Shown here: positions 55,475 to 64,000 of the stretch, one piece after another
How the letters are laid out: each line of letters starts with the position of its first letter
Position numbering within the stretch: position 1 is the stretch's first letter
Origin: JADJOY01 sp016713535 [NCBI: Deltaproteobacteria bacterium]
GTDB lineage: Bacteria > JADJOY01
Assembly (NCBI GenBank): GCA_016713535.1
Contig: JADJOY010000001.1
Coordinates: 476,640 to 540,639, forward strand
Length of the DNA: 64,000 bases
Reading direction: 5' to 3'
Translations under genes and position numbers: made by a program
The notes under the pieces: generated by a model
Databases searched by the model: none
Seen by the model: the letters and a program-made list of their open reading frames with translations, nothing else
What the model was told of the DNA's origin: nothing

Positions 55475-56506
55475 ATGGGCTTGCGTGCTAGTGGTTATCG
55501 AGTAGCGGTGATGGGGGCGACTGGCGCCGTCGGGAACGAGATGGTGCGGGTTCTCGAGGAGCGAGGCTTCCCGGTCGCGAGCCTCAAGCTCCTCGCATCG
55601 ATTCGCTCCGCGGGGAGCACGATCGAGTTTCGGGGAGCGGATGTGCGAGTCGAGGAGCTCACGGATCGCTCGTTCGACGGCGTCGAGATCGTGCTCGCGA
55701 GCGCTGGGGCATCGGTCAGCCAGCGATTCGCGCCCGCCGCTGCCGCGGCCGGCGCGGTGATCATCGACAACACGAGCGCCTTCCGGATGGAGCCGGATGT
55801 GCCGCTAGTCGTTCCGGAGGTCAATCCGCACGCGATCGCGGACTACCCGAAGCGGCGGATCATCGCGAACCCCAATTGCTCGACGATCCAGATGGTGGTT
55901 GCGCTGAAGCCCCTCCACGATGCCGCGCGGATCAAGCGCATCATCGTGGACACTTATCAGTCCACTTCGGGCGCGGGAAAGCGGGCCATGGAGGAACTCG
56001 AGAGCCAGACCGCCGATCGCCTCAACGGTCGTGAGGTGTTGCCCAAGATCTTCCCGCATCCGATCGCGTTCAACTGCCTCCCCCACATCGACTCCTTCCT
56101 CGACAACGGCTACACGAAGGAAGAGATGAAGATGGTCAACGAGACGCGCAAGATCCTCGAGGATCCGTCGATCCTGGTCAGCGCGACGACGGTGCGTGTT
56201 CCGGTCTTCTATGGACACTCGGAAGCGGTCCACATCGAAACCGAGCGCCCGCTCAGCCCGGCGGATGCGCGCAAGTTGCTCGAGAACGCGCCCGGGGTCG
56301 AGGTCGTCGACGAGCCGGCGGAGAAGCGTTACCCGACGGCAATCGACGCCGCCGGGACCGACCCGGTGTACGTCGGTCGGATCCGGCAAGACCTCGCCTT
56401 CGAGAACGGCCTCGCCATGTGGATCGTGTCCGACAACATCCGCAAGGGTGCCGCGCTGAACGCGGTGCAGATCGCCGAGTGCCTCGGGCGCGACTACCTG
56501 AGCTGA
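55475..56506 (+). CDS. asd: Aspartate-semialdehyde dehydrogenase
   Basis: A 343-residue NADP-dependent enzyme of the lysine/threonine/methionine branch. The dinucleotide motif is VAVMGATGAVGNEMVRVLEE; the catalytic Cys135 is in IANPNCSTIQMV, and the His lies in PVFYGHSEAVHIE. FPHPIAFNCLPHIDSFLDNGYT is a family segment. ATG 55475 has GAAAGGGAACGAG upstream. truA follows after 40 bp. Confidence 0.97.
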   Translation: MGLRASGYRVAVMGATGAVGNEMVRVLEERGFPVASLKLLASIRSAGSTIEFRGADVRVEELTDRSFDGVEIVLASAGASVSQRFAPAAAAAGAVIIDNTSAFRMEPDVPLVVPEVNPHAIADYPKRRIIANPNCSTIQMVVALKPLHDAARIKRIIVDTYQSTSGAGKRAMEELESQTADRLNGREVLPKIFPHPIAFNCLPHIDSFLDNGYTKEEMKMVNETRKILEDPSILVSATTVRVPVFYGHSEAVHIETERPLSPADARKLLENAPGVEVVDEPAEKRYPTAIDAAGTDPVYVGRIRQDLAFENGLAMWIVSDNIRKGAALNAVQIAECLGRDYLS

Positions 56507-56546
56507 TCTCGAGCGCCGGCCCCGCGGAACCGTGGCGTTGCTCCCG

Positions 56547-57368
56547 ATGAGCGGCGTCGTATCGGCCAGCGGCCGGTCGAGCTGGGAGGAGTCGCGGTCG
56601 GGACGCAACCTCCGGCTCCGACTCGCTTACGAAGGTACCGACTTTCACGGTTGGCAGATTCAGCCGTCGGTGCGGACCGTCCAGGGGGACCTCGGCGCGG
56701 CGCTGGCTCGCATCGCGGGTGAGCCGGTTCGGGTGGCAGGAGCGAGCCGGACCGACGCAGGCGTGCATGCCCGCGCACAGGTGGCCACGGTCCGGGTTCA
56801 GTCCGCCATCCGTTGCGACGACCTCGTCCGCGCACTCAACGCGATCCTTCGTGCGGACGTGGTGGTGCTGAGCGCCGACGAGGTACCGGCGGAGTTCCAC
56901 GCTCGGTTCTCGGCTCTCGGCAAGCGGTACCGTTATCGAGTGCGTAACGACACGCTGCGCGAGCCGTGGAATCGGGCACACGCCTGGCACGTCGCCCGCC
57001 CCCTCGACGTGCTGGCGATGCGCGCCGAGGCGTCCACGTTGGTGGGGATCCACGATTTCTCTGCTTTCCAGGCGACGGGCTCCCATGTGGCGAGCCCGGT
57101 TCGCGACATGCGCTCGGTCGAGGTCCACCAGGAGGGGGCGGAGGTCACGATCGTGCTGGTCGCGGATGGTTTTCTCCGGCACATGGTTCGGAATATCGTG
57201 GGAACGCTGGTCGACGTGGGGCTCGGACATCGGCCCCCCGGTTCGACACTCGCGGCGCTGTCCGCCCGGGACCGGAGAGCCGCCGGGCCTACCGCACCTG
57301 CGCATGGACTCTGGCTAGAAGAAGTGTTCTACCCGCCCGAACTCAAGCGTGAGGCCACGACACGATGA
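56547..57368 (+). CDS. truA: tRNA pseudouridine(38-40) synthase TruA
   Basis: A 273-residue pseudouridine synthase modifying the anticodon arm. The catalytic Asp is in GASRTDAGVHARAQVA; other motifs are LAYEGTDFHGWQIQPSVRTVQG, FHARFSALGKRYRYRV and DGFLRHMVRNIVGTLVDVG. The first about 25 residues are a polar extension. ATG 56547 is chosen; a GTG at 56532 would add five residues. The stop overlaps the ATG of pilT. Confidence 0.94.
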   Translation: MSGVVSASGRSSWEESRSGRNLRLRLAYEGTDFHGWQIQPSVRTVQGDLGAALARIAGEPVRVAGASRTDAGVHARAQVATVRVQSAIRCDDLVRALNAILRADVVVLSADEVPAEFHARFSALGKRYRYRVRNDTLREPWNRAHAWHVARPLDVLAMRAEASTLVGIHDFSAFQATGSHVASPVRDMRSVEVHQEGAEVTIVLVADGFLRHMVRNIVGTLVDVGLGHRPPGSTLAALSARDRRAAGPTAPAHGLWLEEVFYPPELKREATTR

Positions 57369-58522
57369 CGACCCCTCCGCCGTCGTTCGACAAGGCCGCG
57401 AAGCCTACCGATCCGCTGGTCGAGCCGGCGCAGGTGTTCGATGCCGTGCTGCGCAAGGCGGTGGAGCTCGGCGCCTCCGACGTTCACATCACCGCAGGCA
57501 ACCCCTTTCGGGTCCGGATCAATGTACAGATCCGTGCCTTGCAGGGAACGCCGCCGCTCACGCCGAGCGATACCGAGGCGATCGCCAAGCGGATCCTGCT
57601 CGGGTCGAAACGGGCAACGCCGGCCGACGTCGACCAGCAGGTCCGTGAGCTCCGCGACCTCGACTGCTCCTACGGCCTCGCCGGGGCAGGGCGGTTCCGG
57701 GTCAACATCTGCTCCCAGCGCGGCTCCATCGCGCTGGTGCTGCGAAACATCCCGATGCGTATTCCGAACTTCGACGAGCTCGGGTTACCGGCGGTGCTGA
57801 ACCAGGTCGCGACCGCGGAGCGCGGTTTGATCCTGGTCACGGGCGTCACGGGCAGTGGCAAGAGCACGACGATGGCGGCGATGCTGGACCTGATCAACCG
57901 CACGCGAAACCTCAAGATCGTCACGATCGAGGATCCGATCGAGTACCTGCACAAGGATGCGCGCAGCACGGTGCTGCAGCGTGAAGTCGGCAGTGACACC
58001 GAGAGTTTCGCCAAGGCGATGCGCGCCGCGCTTCGTCAGGACCCCGACGTGGTCATGGTCGGCGAGATGCGCGATCGGGAGACGATCGACATCGCGCTCA
58101 AGGCCGCCGAGACCGGTCACGTGGTGCTCTCCACCCTCCATACCTCGGATGTCGTGAAGACCATCCAGCGCGTCATCGGTGTGTACGATCTCTCGGAAAT
58201 GGCGGCCGCGCGGCTTCGGCTGGCGGAAAACCTCCAAGCAGTCATCGCCCAACGCCTCATCCCGAGGGCCGACGGCGGAGGGCGTTTGCCGGCCGTGGAG
58301 GTGATGCGAACCACGCTGGCGATCCGGGAGTCGATCATCAGCCCGGAGAAGACCGACCTGATCCGTGACCTCGTGCATCGTGGCACCGATCAATACGGCA
58401 TGCAGACCTTCGATCAGCATCTGCGCCAGCTGTACCTGAGTCAGCTCATCACCTACGAGACCGCTCGCACCGCGGCGACGAGCCCCGCGGATTTCGAACG
58501 GAACCTTCATTTCACCACCTGA
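57365..58522 (+). CDS. pilT: Type IV pilus retraction ATPase PilT
   Basis: A 385-residue hexameric ATPase that depolymerises type IV pili (twitching). Motifs: VELGASDVHITAG, Walker A VTGVTGSGKSTTMAAML, Asp box VTIEDPIEYLH, Walker B AMRAALRQDPDVVMVGEMRDRET, the His box ETGHVVLSTLHTS, and the C-terminal AIRES segment that in PilT is AIREx. The N-terminal 30 residues are Pro/Lys-rich. The ATG overlaps the truA stop (57365-57368). No other pilus genes are adjacent. PilU or another PilT-like paralogue cannot be excluded. Confidence 0.9.
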   Translation: MTTPPPSFDKAAKPTDPLVEPAQVFDAVLRKAVELGASDVHITAGNPFRVRINVQIRALQGTPPLTPSDTEAIAKRILLGSKRATPADVDQQVRELRDLDCSYGLAGAGRFRVNICSQRGSIALVLRNIPMRIPNFDELGLPAVLNQVATAERGLILVTGVTGSGKSTTMAAMLDLINRTRNLKIVTIEDPIEYLHKDARSTVLQREVGSDTESFAKAMRAALRQDPDVVMVGEMRDRETIDIALKAAETGHVVLSTLHTSDVVKTIQRVIGVYDLSEMAAARLRLAENLQAVIAQRLIPRADGGGRLPAVEVMRTTLAIRESIISPEKTDLIRDLVHRGTDQYGMQTFDQHLRQLYLSQLITYETARTAATSPADFERNLHFTT

Positions 58523-58713
58523 CGCTGGATTCAGGTGGGCGTGGTCACTGGGGTTTTGGGCACGATCGACAGCCTTCGTCGAGGGGTGTTTGAGCGGCGC
58601 AGCGGGGTTGACATCCACCGGCGAGTGAACCACCCTTGGTCGTTTACCTGCGGCGCCCGCTGCGCGGTTCGATCCGCCCCCGTGCGCCAGAAATCCCGGG
58701 AAGAGCTGCAGAC

Positions 58714-59145
58714 ATGAAGACCTACAATGCCAAGCCGGGCGAGGTCGAGCGCAAGTGGGTGCTCCTCGATGCGCAAGACCAAGTCCTCGGTCGTCTCGCC
58801 ACGAAGGCCGCGACCTTGTTGATGGGCAAGCACAAGCCTGAGTACACGCCGCACGTCGACACCGGCGAGTTCGTCGTGGTCGTGAACGCCGCGGGGGTGA
58901 AGCTCACGGGGCGCAAGCTCGATCAGAAGACCTACTACCGGCATACCGGCTACCCGGGCGGCATCCGTTCTCGCTCGGCGCGAGAGGTCCTCGAGAAGCG
59001 GCCCGAGTGGATGATCCGTGAAGCGGTGAAGGGCATGCTGCCCAAGAACATCTTGGGACGTCAGCTCATCACGAAGCTCAAGGTCTACGCGGATGGTCAG
59101 CATCCGCACGCGGCGCAGAAGCCCGCCGCAATCACGGTGGACTGA
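58714..59145 (+). CDS. rplM: 50S ribosomal protein L13
   Basis: A 143-residue L13. Motifs: [61 protein letters not shown], and [19 protein letters not shown] 58714 is preceded by GGGAAGAG. The 190-bp upstream spacer holds a TTGACA (58608-58613) with no good -10 at 17 bp (CACCCT). rpsI follows after 41 bp, the standard pair. Confidence 0.97.
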   Translation: MKTYNAKPGEVERKWVLLDAQDQVLGRLATKAATLLMGKHKPEYTPHVDTGEFVVVVNAAGVKLTGRKLDQKTYYRHTGYPGGIRSRSAREVLEKRPEWMIREAVKGMLPKNILGRQLITKLKVYADGQHPHAAQKPAAITVD

Positions 59146-59186
59146 GCAGGCCGATTCCGCATCCGATCGAAAGCAACGAGAGGTAG

Positions 59187-59663
59187 ATGGTGATCAGCGA
59201 AGCCAAGGCAGAAGGTTCGACTACGGCAGCCCCGAGCAGCGGGCGTCGCATCGTCTCGCGAGCAAAGTCCTCGTCGGGCTTCAAGCTCTACGCAACCGGC
59301 AAGCGCAAGACGTCGGTGGCGCGAGTTTGGCTCACACCCGGCGACGGGACCATCAAGGTGAACCGCCGGGCCTTCGAGGATTACTTCCCGCTCGAGCCTC
59401 GACGACTCGCGGTGCTCAAGCCCCTCGAGCTCACCAACCAGCGCAGTGCGCTCAACGTGAACGCGACGGTTCGCGGGGGTGGTCCGACGGGTCAGGCCGA
59501 GGCAATCCGCCACGGCATCGCCAAGGCGCTGCTGGAGCTCGACCCCGAGGTTCGGCCGACCCTCAAGCGCGAGGGGCTCATCCGCCGCGACGCGCGCATC
59601 AAAGAGCGCAAGAAGTACGGCCAGCGAGCGGCGCGGGCGCGGTTCCAGTTCTCGAAGCGTTGA
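59187..59663 (+). CDS. rpsI: 30S ribosomal protein S9
   Basis: A 158-residue S9 with a 33-residue Ser/Ala-rich N-terminal extension before the core [16 protein letters not shown]. Family motifs are [36 protein letters not shown], and the C-terminal [17 protein letters not shown], whose last Arg contacts the P-site tRNA. ATG 59187 has CGAGAGG upstream; a shorter start inside the extension is possible. Confidence 0.95.
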   Translation: MVISEAKAEGSTTAAPSSGRRIVSRAKSSSGFKLYATGKRKTSVARVWLTPGDGTIKVNRRAFEDYFPLEPRRLAVLKPLELTNQRSALNVNATVRGGGPTGQAEAIRHGIAKALLELDPEVRPTLKREGLIRRDARIKERKKYGQRAARARFQFSKR

Positions 59664-59700
59664 ACCACGTGCCTGGGGCGGCGAGCCCTACGGCACGATC

Positions 59701-59732
59701 CGGGCGCGGCCTTTCGGGGCGGCGCCCGTTTT
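59701..59732 (+). terminator. Rho-independent terminator after rpsI
   Basis: A 7-bp stem CGGGCGC/GCGCCCG with a GC-rich inner part, followed by TTTT at 59729-59732. It lies 38 bp past rpsI and 26 bp before argC, so it could also attenuate argC. Confidence 0.7.
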
Positions 59733-59757
59733 GCTCCTGGGCGAAGAGGGCAACGAG

Positions 59758-60810
59758 ATGACGGCCGAACGGCTCGGCGTGGCGATCGCGGGTGTCACCG
59801 GGTACACGGGCATCGAGCTGGCGCGAATCCTGAGTCGCCACCCTCGCGTGGATCTGTGCTTCCTGGGTGGTCGGTCCAAGGCTGGTGAGCCGATCGAGAT
59901 GGGCGCGCCGTCGCTGGCAAGTATCGTGACCGGCACGGTGGAGGAGCTGGACCCGGACCGCATCGCTCGTCGTGCCCAGGTGGCGTTTCTGGCGCTGCCT
60001 CACGGGGCCGCCGCAGATGTCGCCGTCCCACTGCTCGATCGTGGCCTCACCGTGATTGACCTGAGCGCGGACTTCCGTCTCGACGATCCCGAAGTTCACC
60101 GCATTTGGTATGGGGAGCACACGGCGCCGCAGCTCTCCGGTAAGGCGGTGTACGCGATGCCCGAGATCAATCGCGATCGCATTCGTGGTGCGCGTTTCCT
60201 CGCCTCGCCGGGGTGCTATCCCACAGCCGCGACCCTCTCACTCGCGCCGCTCGTCGCTGAGGGATGGGTCGATGCCGGCGATCTGATCGTCGACTCGAAG
60301 TCCGGTGCCTCGGGGGCAGGGCGCAGCGCCTCGGTCGCGAATCTCCTCGCCGAGACCGGCGAGGCGATGCACGCTTACAACGTCACCCGGCATCGCCACA
60401 CGCCCGAGATCGAGATGGCGCTCGGCATGGTGTGCGGCACCGACGTCCGGGTGACGTTCACGCCCCATCTCGTGCCGATGAGCCGCGGGATCTTGTCGAC
60501 AGCGTATGCCAGGCCGACGACCCGGCGCAGTGCCGCCGAGTTCCAGGCGCTCTACGAACGGTACTATCGCGAAGAGCCGTTCGTGCGAGTGCTGCCGCAG
60601 GACCGGTTGCCCGATACCGCGCACGTCCGGGGCTCGAACTTCATCGACATCGCGGTACGAGTCGACGAGCGGGCCGGCGGACGCATCATTGCGATCGCGG
60701 CCATCGACAACCTGGTCAAGGGCGCCTCGGGGCAAGCCGTGCAAGCCATGAACATCGCTCTCGGTATTCCGGAGACGACGGGAATCGACCTGCCGCCGAT
60801 GTTTCCGTGA
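59758..60810 (+). CDS. argC: N-acetyl-gamma-glutamyl-phosphate reductase ArgC
   Basis: A 350-residue NADPH enzyme of arginine synthesis. The dinucleotide loop is VAIAGVTGYTGIELARIL; the catalytic Cys153 is in FLASPGCYPTAA; other segments are SADFRLDD, VDSKSGASGAGR and RHRHTPEIEMAL. The C-terminus is KGASGQAVQAMNIALG. ATG 59758 follows GAAGAGGGCAACGAG. The 3' end is convergent with the oligosaccharyltransferase gene at 32 bp. Confidence 0.97.
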   Translation: MTAERLGVAIAGVTGYTGIELARILSRHPRVDLCFLGGRSKAGEPIEMGAPSLASIVTGTVEELDPDRIARRAQVAFLALPHGAAADVAVPLLDRGLTVIDLSADFRLDDPEVHRIWYGEHTAPQLSGKAVYAMPEINRDRIRGARFLASPGCYPTAATLSLAPLVAEGWVDAGDLIVDSKSGASGAGRSASVANLLAETGEAMHAYNVTRHRHTPEIEMALGMVCGTDVRVTFTPHLVPMSRGILSTAYARPTTRRSAAEFQALYERYYREEPFVRVLPQDRLPDTAHVRGSNFIDIAVRVDERAGGRIIAIAAIDNLVKGASGQAVQAMNIALGIPETTGIDLPPMFP

Positions 60811-60842
60811 CGGCACTCCTCGTCTCGACTCGATGTGGCGGT

Positions 60843-63298
60843 TCAGCTCGGGCGGACCACGATGGTGCCACCAGTCTCTACGTCCTCGTCGGTCACCGTG
60901 AGGGCGAGCGGCTCGTGACCCTCGATGGACAGCTCGCAAGAGGTCGCGCGAACCGGCAGCATCGACCCAGCCCCGTAAGGTGTCCGTAGGCGTAGTTCGC
61001 CCTGGGCGTCGGCGGTTGCGGATCGCTCGTCGGTCCAGCTACGGCCGAGATTCGAGGTGAGGGTCGTGCGAAGCGTCGCTCGGGCGCCGGCCGCCAGGCT
61101 GGAAGCCCGGACCTCGGCTCCGCAACACGCTCGAAGATCTTGGTGGGGGCGACGATGCGCCCGAACGCCGCCGAGGCCGGCCCCGCCGCCTCGTAAACGA
61201 GCCGGAAGTGCTCGAGAGGGGGCGTGACCGTGGGGTCGATCGAGCCCGCGTCGGCGAAGAAGAGCCTCGGATAGACGAGCCCTTCGAACGGCTTCTGGAC
61301 CTTCAGTCGTCGTGACGCGTCGGCGCTGAAGTAGGGCGCCAGCGAGCCGCTGACGAGCTCGTGCACCGTGGCGAGGTCCGCCGTCACATCGCTCAGAACC
61401 GCGTATCGGACCTTGCGTCGGTCGATGATCGCGATCGCTTCGGCCTCGGTCGTCGCGAGGAAGAATGCGATCGAGTCATCGAAGCCGTAGCCGTTGTTGT
61501 TCGCCACGACCGGACGTCGCGCCAGATACAGCGTGTAGTTGCCGAGATCCCAGAAGGTCATGACGCCGTAGCTGGGTACGGCGTCGTCCGCGACGAACGA
61601 GCCTGGGTCAGGCGTGATCGCCTTGAGCGCGAGAAGCGCCGCCCGCTCGTTCTCCGGGAGATCCACGTAGCCGGCGTTGAAGTGGGATAGGTAGCGAAGC
61701 CCGGGCGCGAGCATCACGACGGCGACCACCGCGACCGCGAGACTGCGGACGCTCTCGGAAAGCTGGATCTTCCCGGCGGCGGCGCGGACTTCGCCGAGGA
61801 GATCGGCCAGCAACACGGCTGCAAGAGAGGACACGAGGTAGACGTATTTCACCTGGGACAGCGCCATCGCGCCGACGGCGACGGCCCACACCGGTACGAG
61901 CCAGCGCATCTCGCGCGGGGCGCCACGCCGCCGCGCCATCAGCCACACGATGACGAGCGGGGCGAGAAACAGGATCGGCCCGACGTAGTCGAGTGCCCAG
62001 CGAGGGTCGAGCTTCCCGCCGGGATAGAGCAGCGGCGTGTACTCCTGGATGCTTCGGAGCCATGCGGCGTTGTAGCTGAGCAAGTGGTGCGAGGCGTCGC
62101 TCGACGCCACTTCGTGGGAGGTCTTGTTGACGTGCCTGAGGGCGTTGGCGGTGGTCGACAGCGTGCCGCCAAGCTCGGTCGGCACCAGCAAAACCGCGGT
62201 GACTGCGAGGATGGCCAGGTGGGGACCGAGGGCTCGTAGCGCGCGCGCCGCCCCGCTACGGACAGCGACGAGCGTGGTGGCACCGACAACGAACGCCGCC
62301 GCCACCAACAGGCTGAAGTGTGCCTGGAACCAGGAGAACGAGACGTAGGTGTTCTCGACCTCCATTCCGGCAAGCAGGTAGCGGGTGCCGGCCGCGAGCG
62401 TCACGACGTGGAGTGTGAAGAACGCCGCGAAATCTTCGGCGAGGGGCTCGCTTGGCCGTGCCGTTCGCCCGACCCGGGACAGCAGCGCGAGCCCGCCGAA
62501 GCCGGCCGCCACGCACACGAAGAGCAGCGAGCCCATCCAGACCAGGACCGCTGCGGTGGCGGCGAGCGCTGCCGCGATCCGAGGTCGCCAGCGACCCCAC
62601 CCGGAGGCGGGTGACGCCTCCAGGTCGAACGAGCGAAACCCGAGCAGCGACGCGTAGAGCGCTCCGGACAGCAGGATCTCGGTGACGTGCTGGTCGGGAC
62701 GCCCGACCGCGGAATACAGGACGTGGGCCGGCTGGATCGCCATCAGCGCGGCCGCGACGATGCCCTCGCGCCGGCCGAGAAGCCGCCGCCCGATCAGATA
62801 GATCGGTAGCACCGCCAGCGCGCCGAGGATGGCGGGCGCCACCGCACCTACTTCTTCGACGAGGTTCTCGCTCGGGTGTGCGCCGCCGAGAGCCAGGATC
62901 GCCGCAGCGATCACCGTGTCGTGGAGCGGGGGCCACATCGTGACGCCACCGAACGGATGGTTCTCGAACGGGTCGCGGATCGGCACGCGTGGGAAGTGCT
63001 CGAGGCACATCCAGATGCGGCGCATGTGGTAGTAGGAGTCCGAGTCGTAGAAGCGGACACCGTCGGGCTGGAACACCCACCGAGAGGGCAAGAAGCGGAA
63101 CGCCAGCGCCGCGAGCACGAGCGCGAGCAGGATGGGCCACACGGGCCGCTCCCCGGCGTGGGAATGCGACGTATCCGGCGGCACGTGGATCGACGGTGGC
63201 GGGACGGACGTCAACGCGGACCGGGCGCGGTCCGCGCGGTTGGCGCCGACGACCTCGCGGCTACCGACGGCCCCATCACCGCTGTACGCCCCAGCCAC
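60843..63298 (-). CDS. STT3/PglB-type oligosaccharyltransferase (frameshift near C-terminus)
   Basis: An integral membrane enzyme of about 818 residues, resembling STT3/PglB/AglB (GT66), which move an oligosaccharide from a lipid carrier to Asn of proteins. The metal-binding loop is [19 protein letters not shown]; the second acidic motif is [13 protein letters not shown]; about eleven helices follow. The acceptor motif WWDYG appears as FWDLG in [17 protein letters not shown]. Near 61127 the frame shifts: TT read as TTT gives [13 protein letters not shown] and a soluble beta-rich tail ([11 protein letters not shown] ... [10 protein letters not shown]) ending at 60843. The start is GTG 63298, an uncertain choice; the first helix begins near residue 53. 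It overlaps cysK by 23 bp, on the same strand. Family membership is good; substrate and sequon are unknown. Confidence 0.75.
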
Positions 63299-64000
63299 CC
63301 TCCTCGAGGGAGAGGCTCAAGTAGCGTTCACCCGGGTCCGGGATGATCGTGACGATGGTCTTGTCGCGTAGCTCCGATCGGGTCGCGAGCTTGAGCGCCG
63401 CCCACACGTTCGCCCCCCCGCTGAGCCCACCGAGGATCCCTTCCTCACGCGCCAGCCGCGCGGTCATGGCGTAAGCATCCTCGTCGCCCACAGTGATGAT
63501 CTCGTCGAGGATCGACCGATCGAGGACATCGGGAACGAAACCCGCGCCGATCCCCTGGATACCGTGGGGGCCTGGCCGACCGCCCGAGAGCACCGGCGAG
63601 TCGGCCGGCTCGACGCCCACGGTCAGCAGCGAAGGCTTGCGGGGCTTGAGCGACTGGCTGACACCGGTGATGGTCCCGCCGGTGCCAACGCCGGTCACGA
63701 AGACGTCGATGGCACCGTCGGTGTCCGCCCAGATCTCCTCGGCGGTGGTGCAACGGTGGATGGCTGGATTCGCGGGATTCTGGAACTGGTGCGGGATGAA
63801 GCTGTCGGGGATCTGCTCGGCAAGCTGGCGTGCGCGCTGGATCGCGCCGCGCATCCCCTCGATGCCGGGCGTCAGCTCGAGGTCCGCGCCGAATCGCGCG
63901 AGCAGCGTCCGTCGCTCGACGCTCAGGTTGTCGGGCATCGTGAGGATGAGCCGGTAGCCGCGGGCGGCACACACGAAGGCAAGCGCGATCCCGGTGTTGC
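63276..64000 (-). CDS. cysK: Cysteine synthase CysK (5' end outside the window)
   Basis: C-terminal part, about 240 residues, of O-acetylserine sulfhydrylase. The sequence begins within the substrate loop (GNTGIALAF at the edge). Visible features: the segment [21 protein letters not shown], the phosphate-binding glycine loop [30 protein letters not shown] and [14 protein letters not shown] with the Ser near the cofactor ring nitrogen. The PLP-binding Lys lies upstream, beyond the window. It ends GGWGVQR and overlaps the next gene by 23 bp. A cystathionine beta-synthase-like variant cannot be excluded without the N-terminus. Confidence 0.92.
   Translation of the reverse strand, partial: NTGIALAFVCAARGYRLILTMPDNLSVERRTLLARFGADLELTPGIEGMRGAIQRARQLAEQIPDSFIPHQFQNPANPAIHRCTTAEEIWADTDGAIDVFVTGVGTGGTITGVSQSLKPRKPSLLTVGVEPADSPVLSGGRPGPHGIQGIGAGFVPDVLDRSILDEIITVGDEDAYAMTARLAREEGILGGLSGGANVWAALKLATRSELRDKTIVTIIPDPGERYLSLSLEEGGWGVQR

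Noticed and set aside
58608-58636. A complete sigma-70 promoter for rplM
   Set aside because: TTGACA is present, but the hexamer at 17 bp (CACCCT) does not resemble a -10 box, so only the -35-like part can be stated.

Overview
The window is 64 kb of a high-GC bacterial chromosome with one gene roughly every 1.2 kb. It is Gram-negative: it has two outer-membrane transport proteins, a porin, a lipoprotein, an AsmA-like envelope protein and site-2 protease RseP. The gene sets tig-clpP-clpX-lon, rpsB-tsf-pyrH-frr-uppS-cdsA-rseP, pssA-leuA-asd-truA and rplM-rpsI-argC, with a branched-chain amino-acid (Liv) transporter beside an SCP-x-like thiolase, suggest a deltaproteobacterial-grade lineage (Desulfobacterota, Myxococcota or Binatota-like). 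That placement is inference; there is no rRNA here. I see no insertion sequence, prophage or CRISPR array.

Layout. 1-4.9 kb (minus strand): a phosphate-response unit phoB-phoR-porin-pstB, with Pho-box-like direct repeats ahead of phoB and ahead of the porin gene. 4.9-5.4 kb: a non-coding stretch built of palindromes and a diverged repeat pair. 5.4-8.0 kb: an AsmA-like gene overlapping an NAD-kinase-like gene. 8.2-13.8 kb: aconitase, a possible 27-residue membrane peptide, and two tandem FadL/OmpP1-like outer-membrane proteins. 13.7-18.2 kb (minus): a DegT-family aminotransferase and bifunctional proline-catabolic PutA. 18.3-24.4 kb: livJ-H-M-G-F and the thiolase. 24.4-28.8 kb: bioD, dksA, an unknown protein, ftsY, and smpB (minus). 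28.9-35.7 kb: tRNA-Lys, tRNA-Leu, tig, clpP, clpX, lon, tRNA-Val and tRNA-Asp. 35.7-40.3 kb: a small lysine-tailed protein, a PEGA lipoprotein, an unknown membrane protein, rarA and recN. 40.5-51.4 kb: secA, argJ, rpsB, tsf, pyrH, frr, uppS, cdsA, rseP and tsaB. 51.5-58.5 kb: a DUF465-like gene, ilvC, pssA, leuA, asd, truA and pilT. 58.7-60.8 kb: rplM, rpsI and argC. 60.8-64 kb (minus): an STT3/PglB-type oligosaccharyltransferase and a truncated cysK.

A dominant property of this sequence is broken reading frames in genes a living cell needs. Single-base shifts or stops interrupt pstB, phoR (twice), putA, livH, bioD, the unknown gene at 25.7 kb, ftsY (twice), secA (one stop, one shift), rpsB, the DUF465-like gene (three times) and the oligosaccharyltransferase. 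About nine of the fifteen shifts are explained by one base too many or too few in a short mononucleotide run, which points to consensus error, probably an unpolished long-read assembly, rather than decay. I annotate these as single genes and give the break positions.

Functionally the window is mostly core: translation, protein export and quality control, envelope biogenesis, branched-chain amino-acid, lysine-family and arginine synthesis, and phosphate sensing. The least explained parts are the bacterial STT3-like enzyme, the dksA-ftsY unknown, the basic protein abutting tRNA-Asp, the palindrome-rich spacer, and a perfect 12-bp inverted repeat before pyrH.
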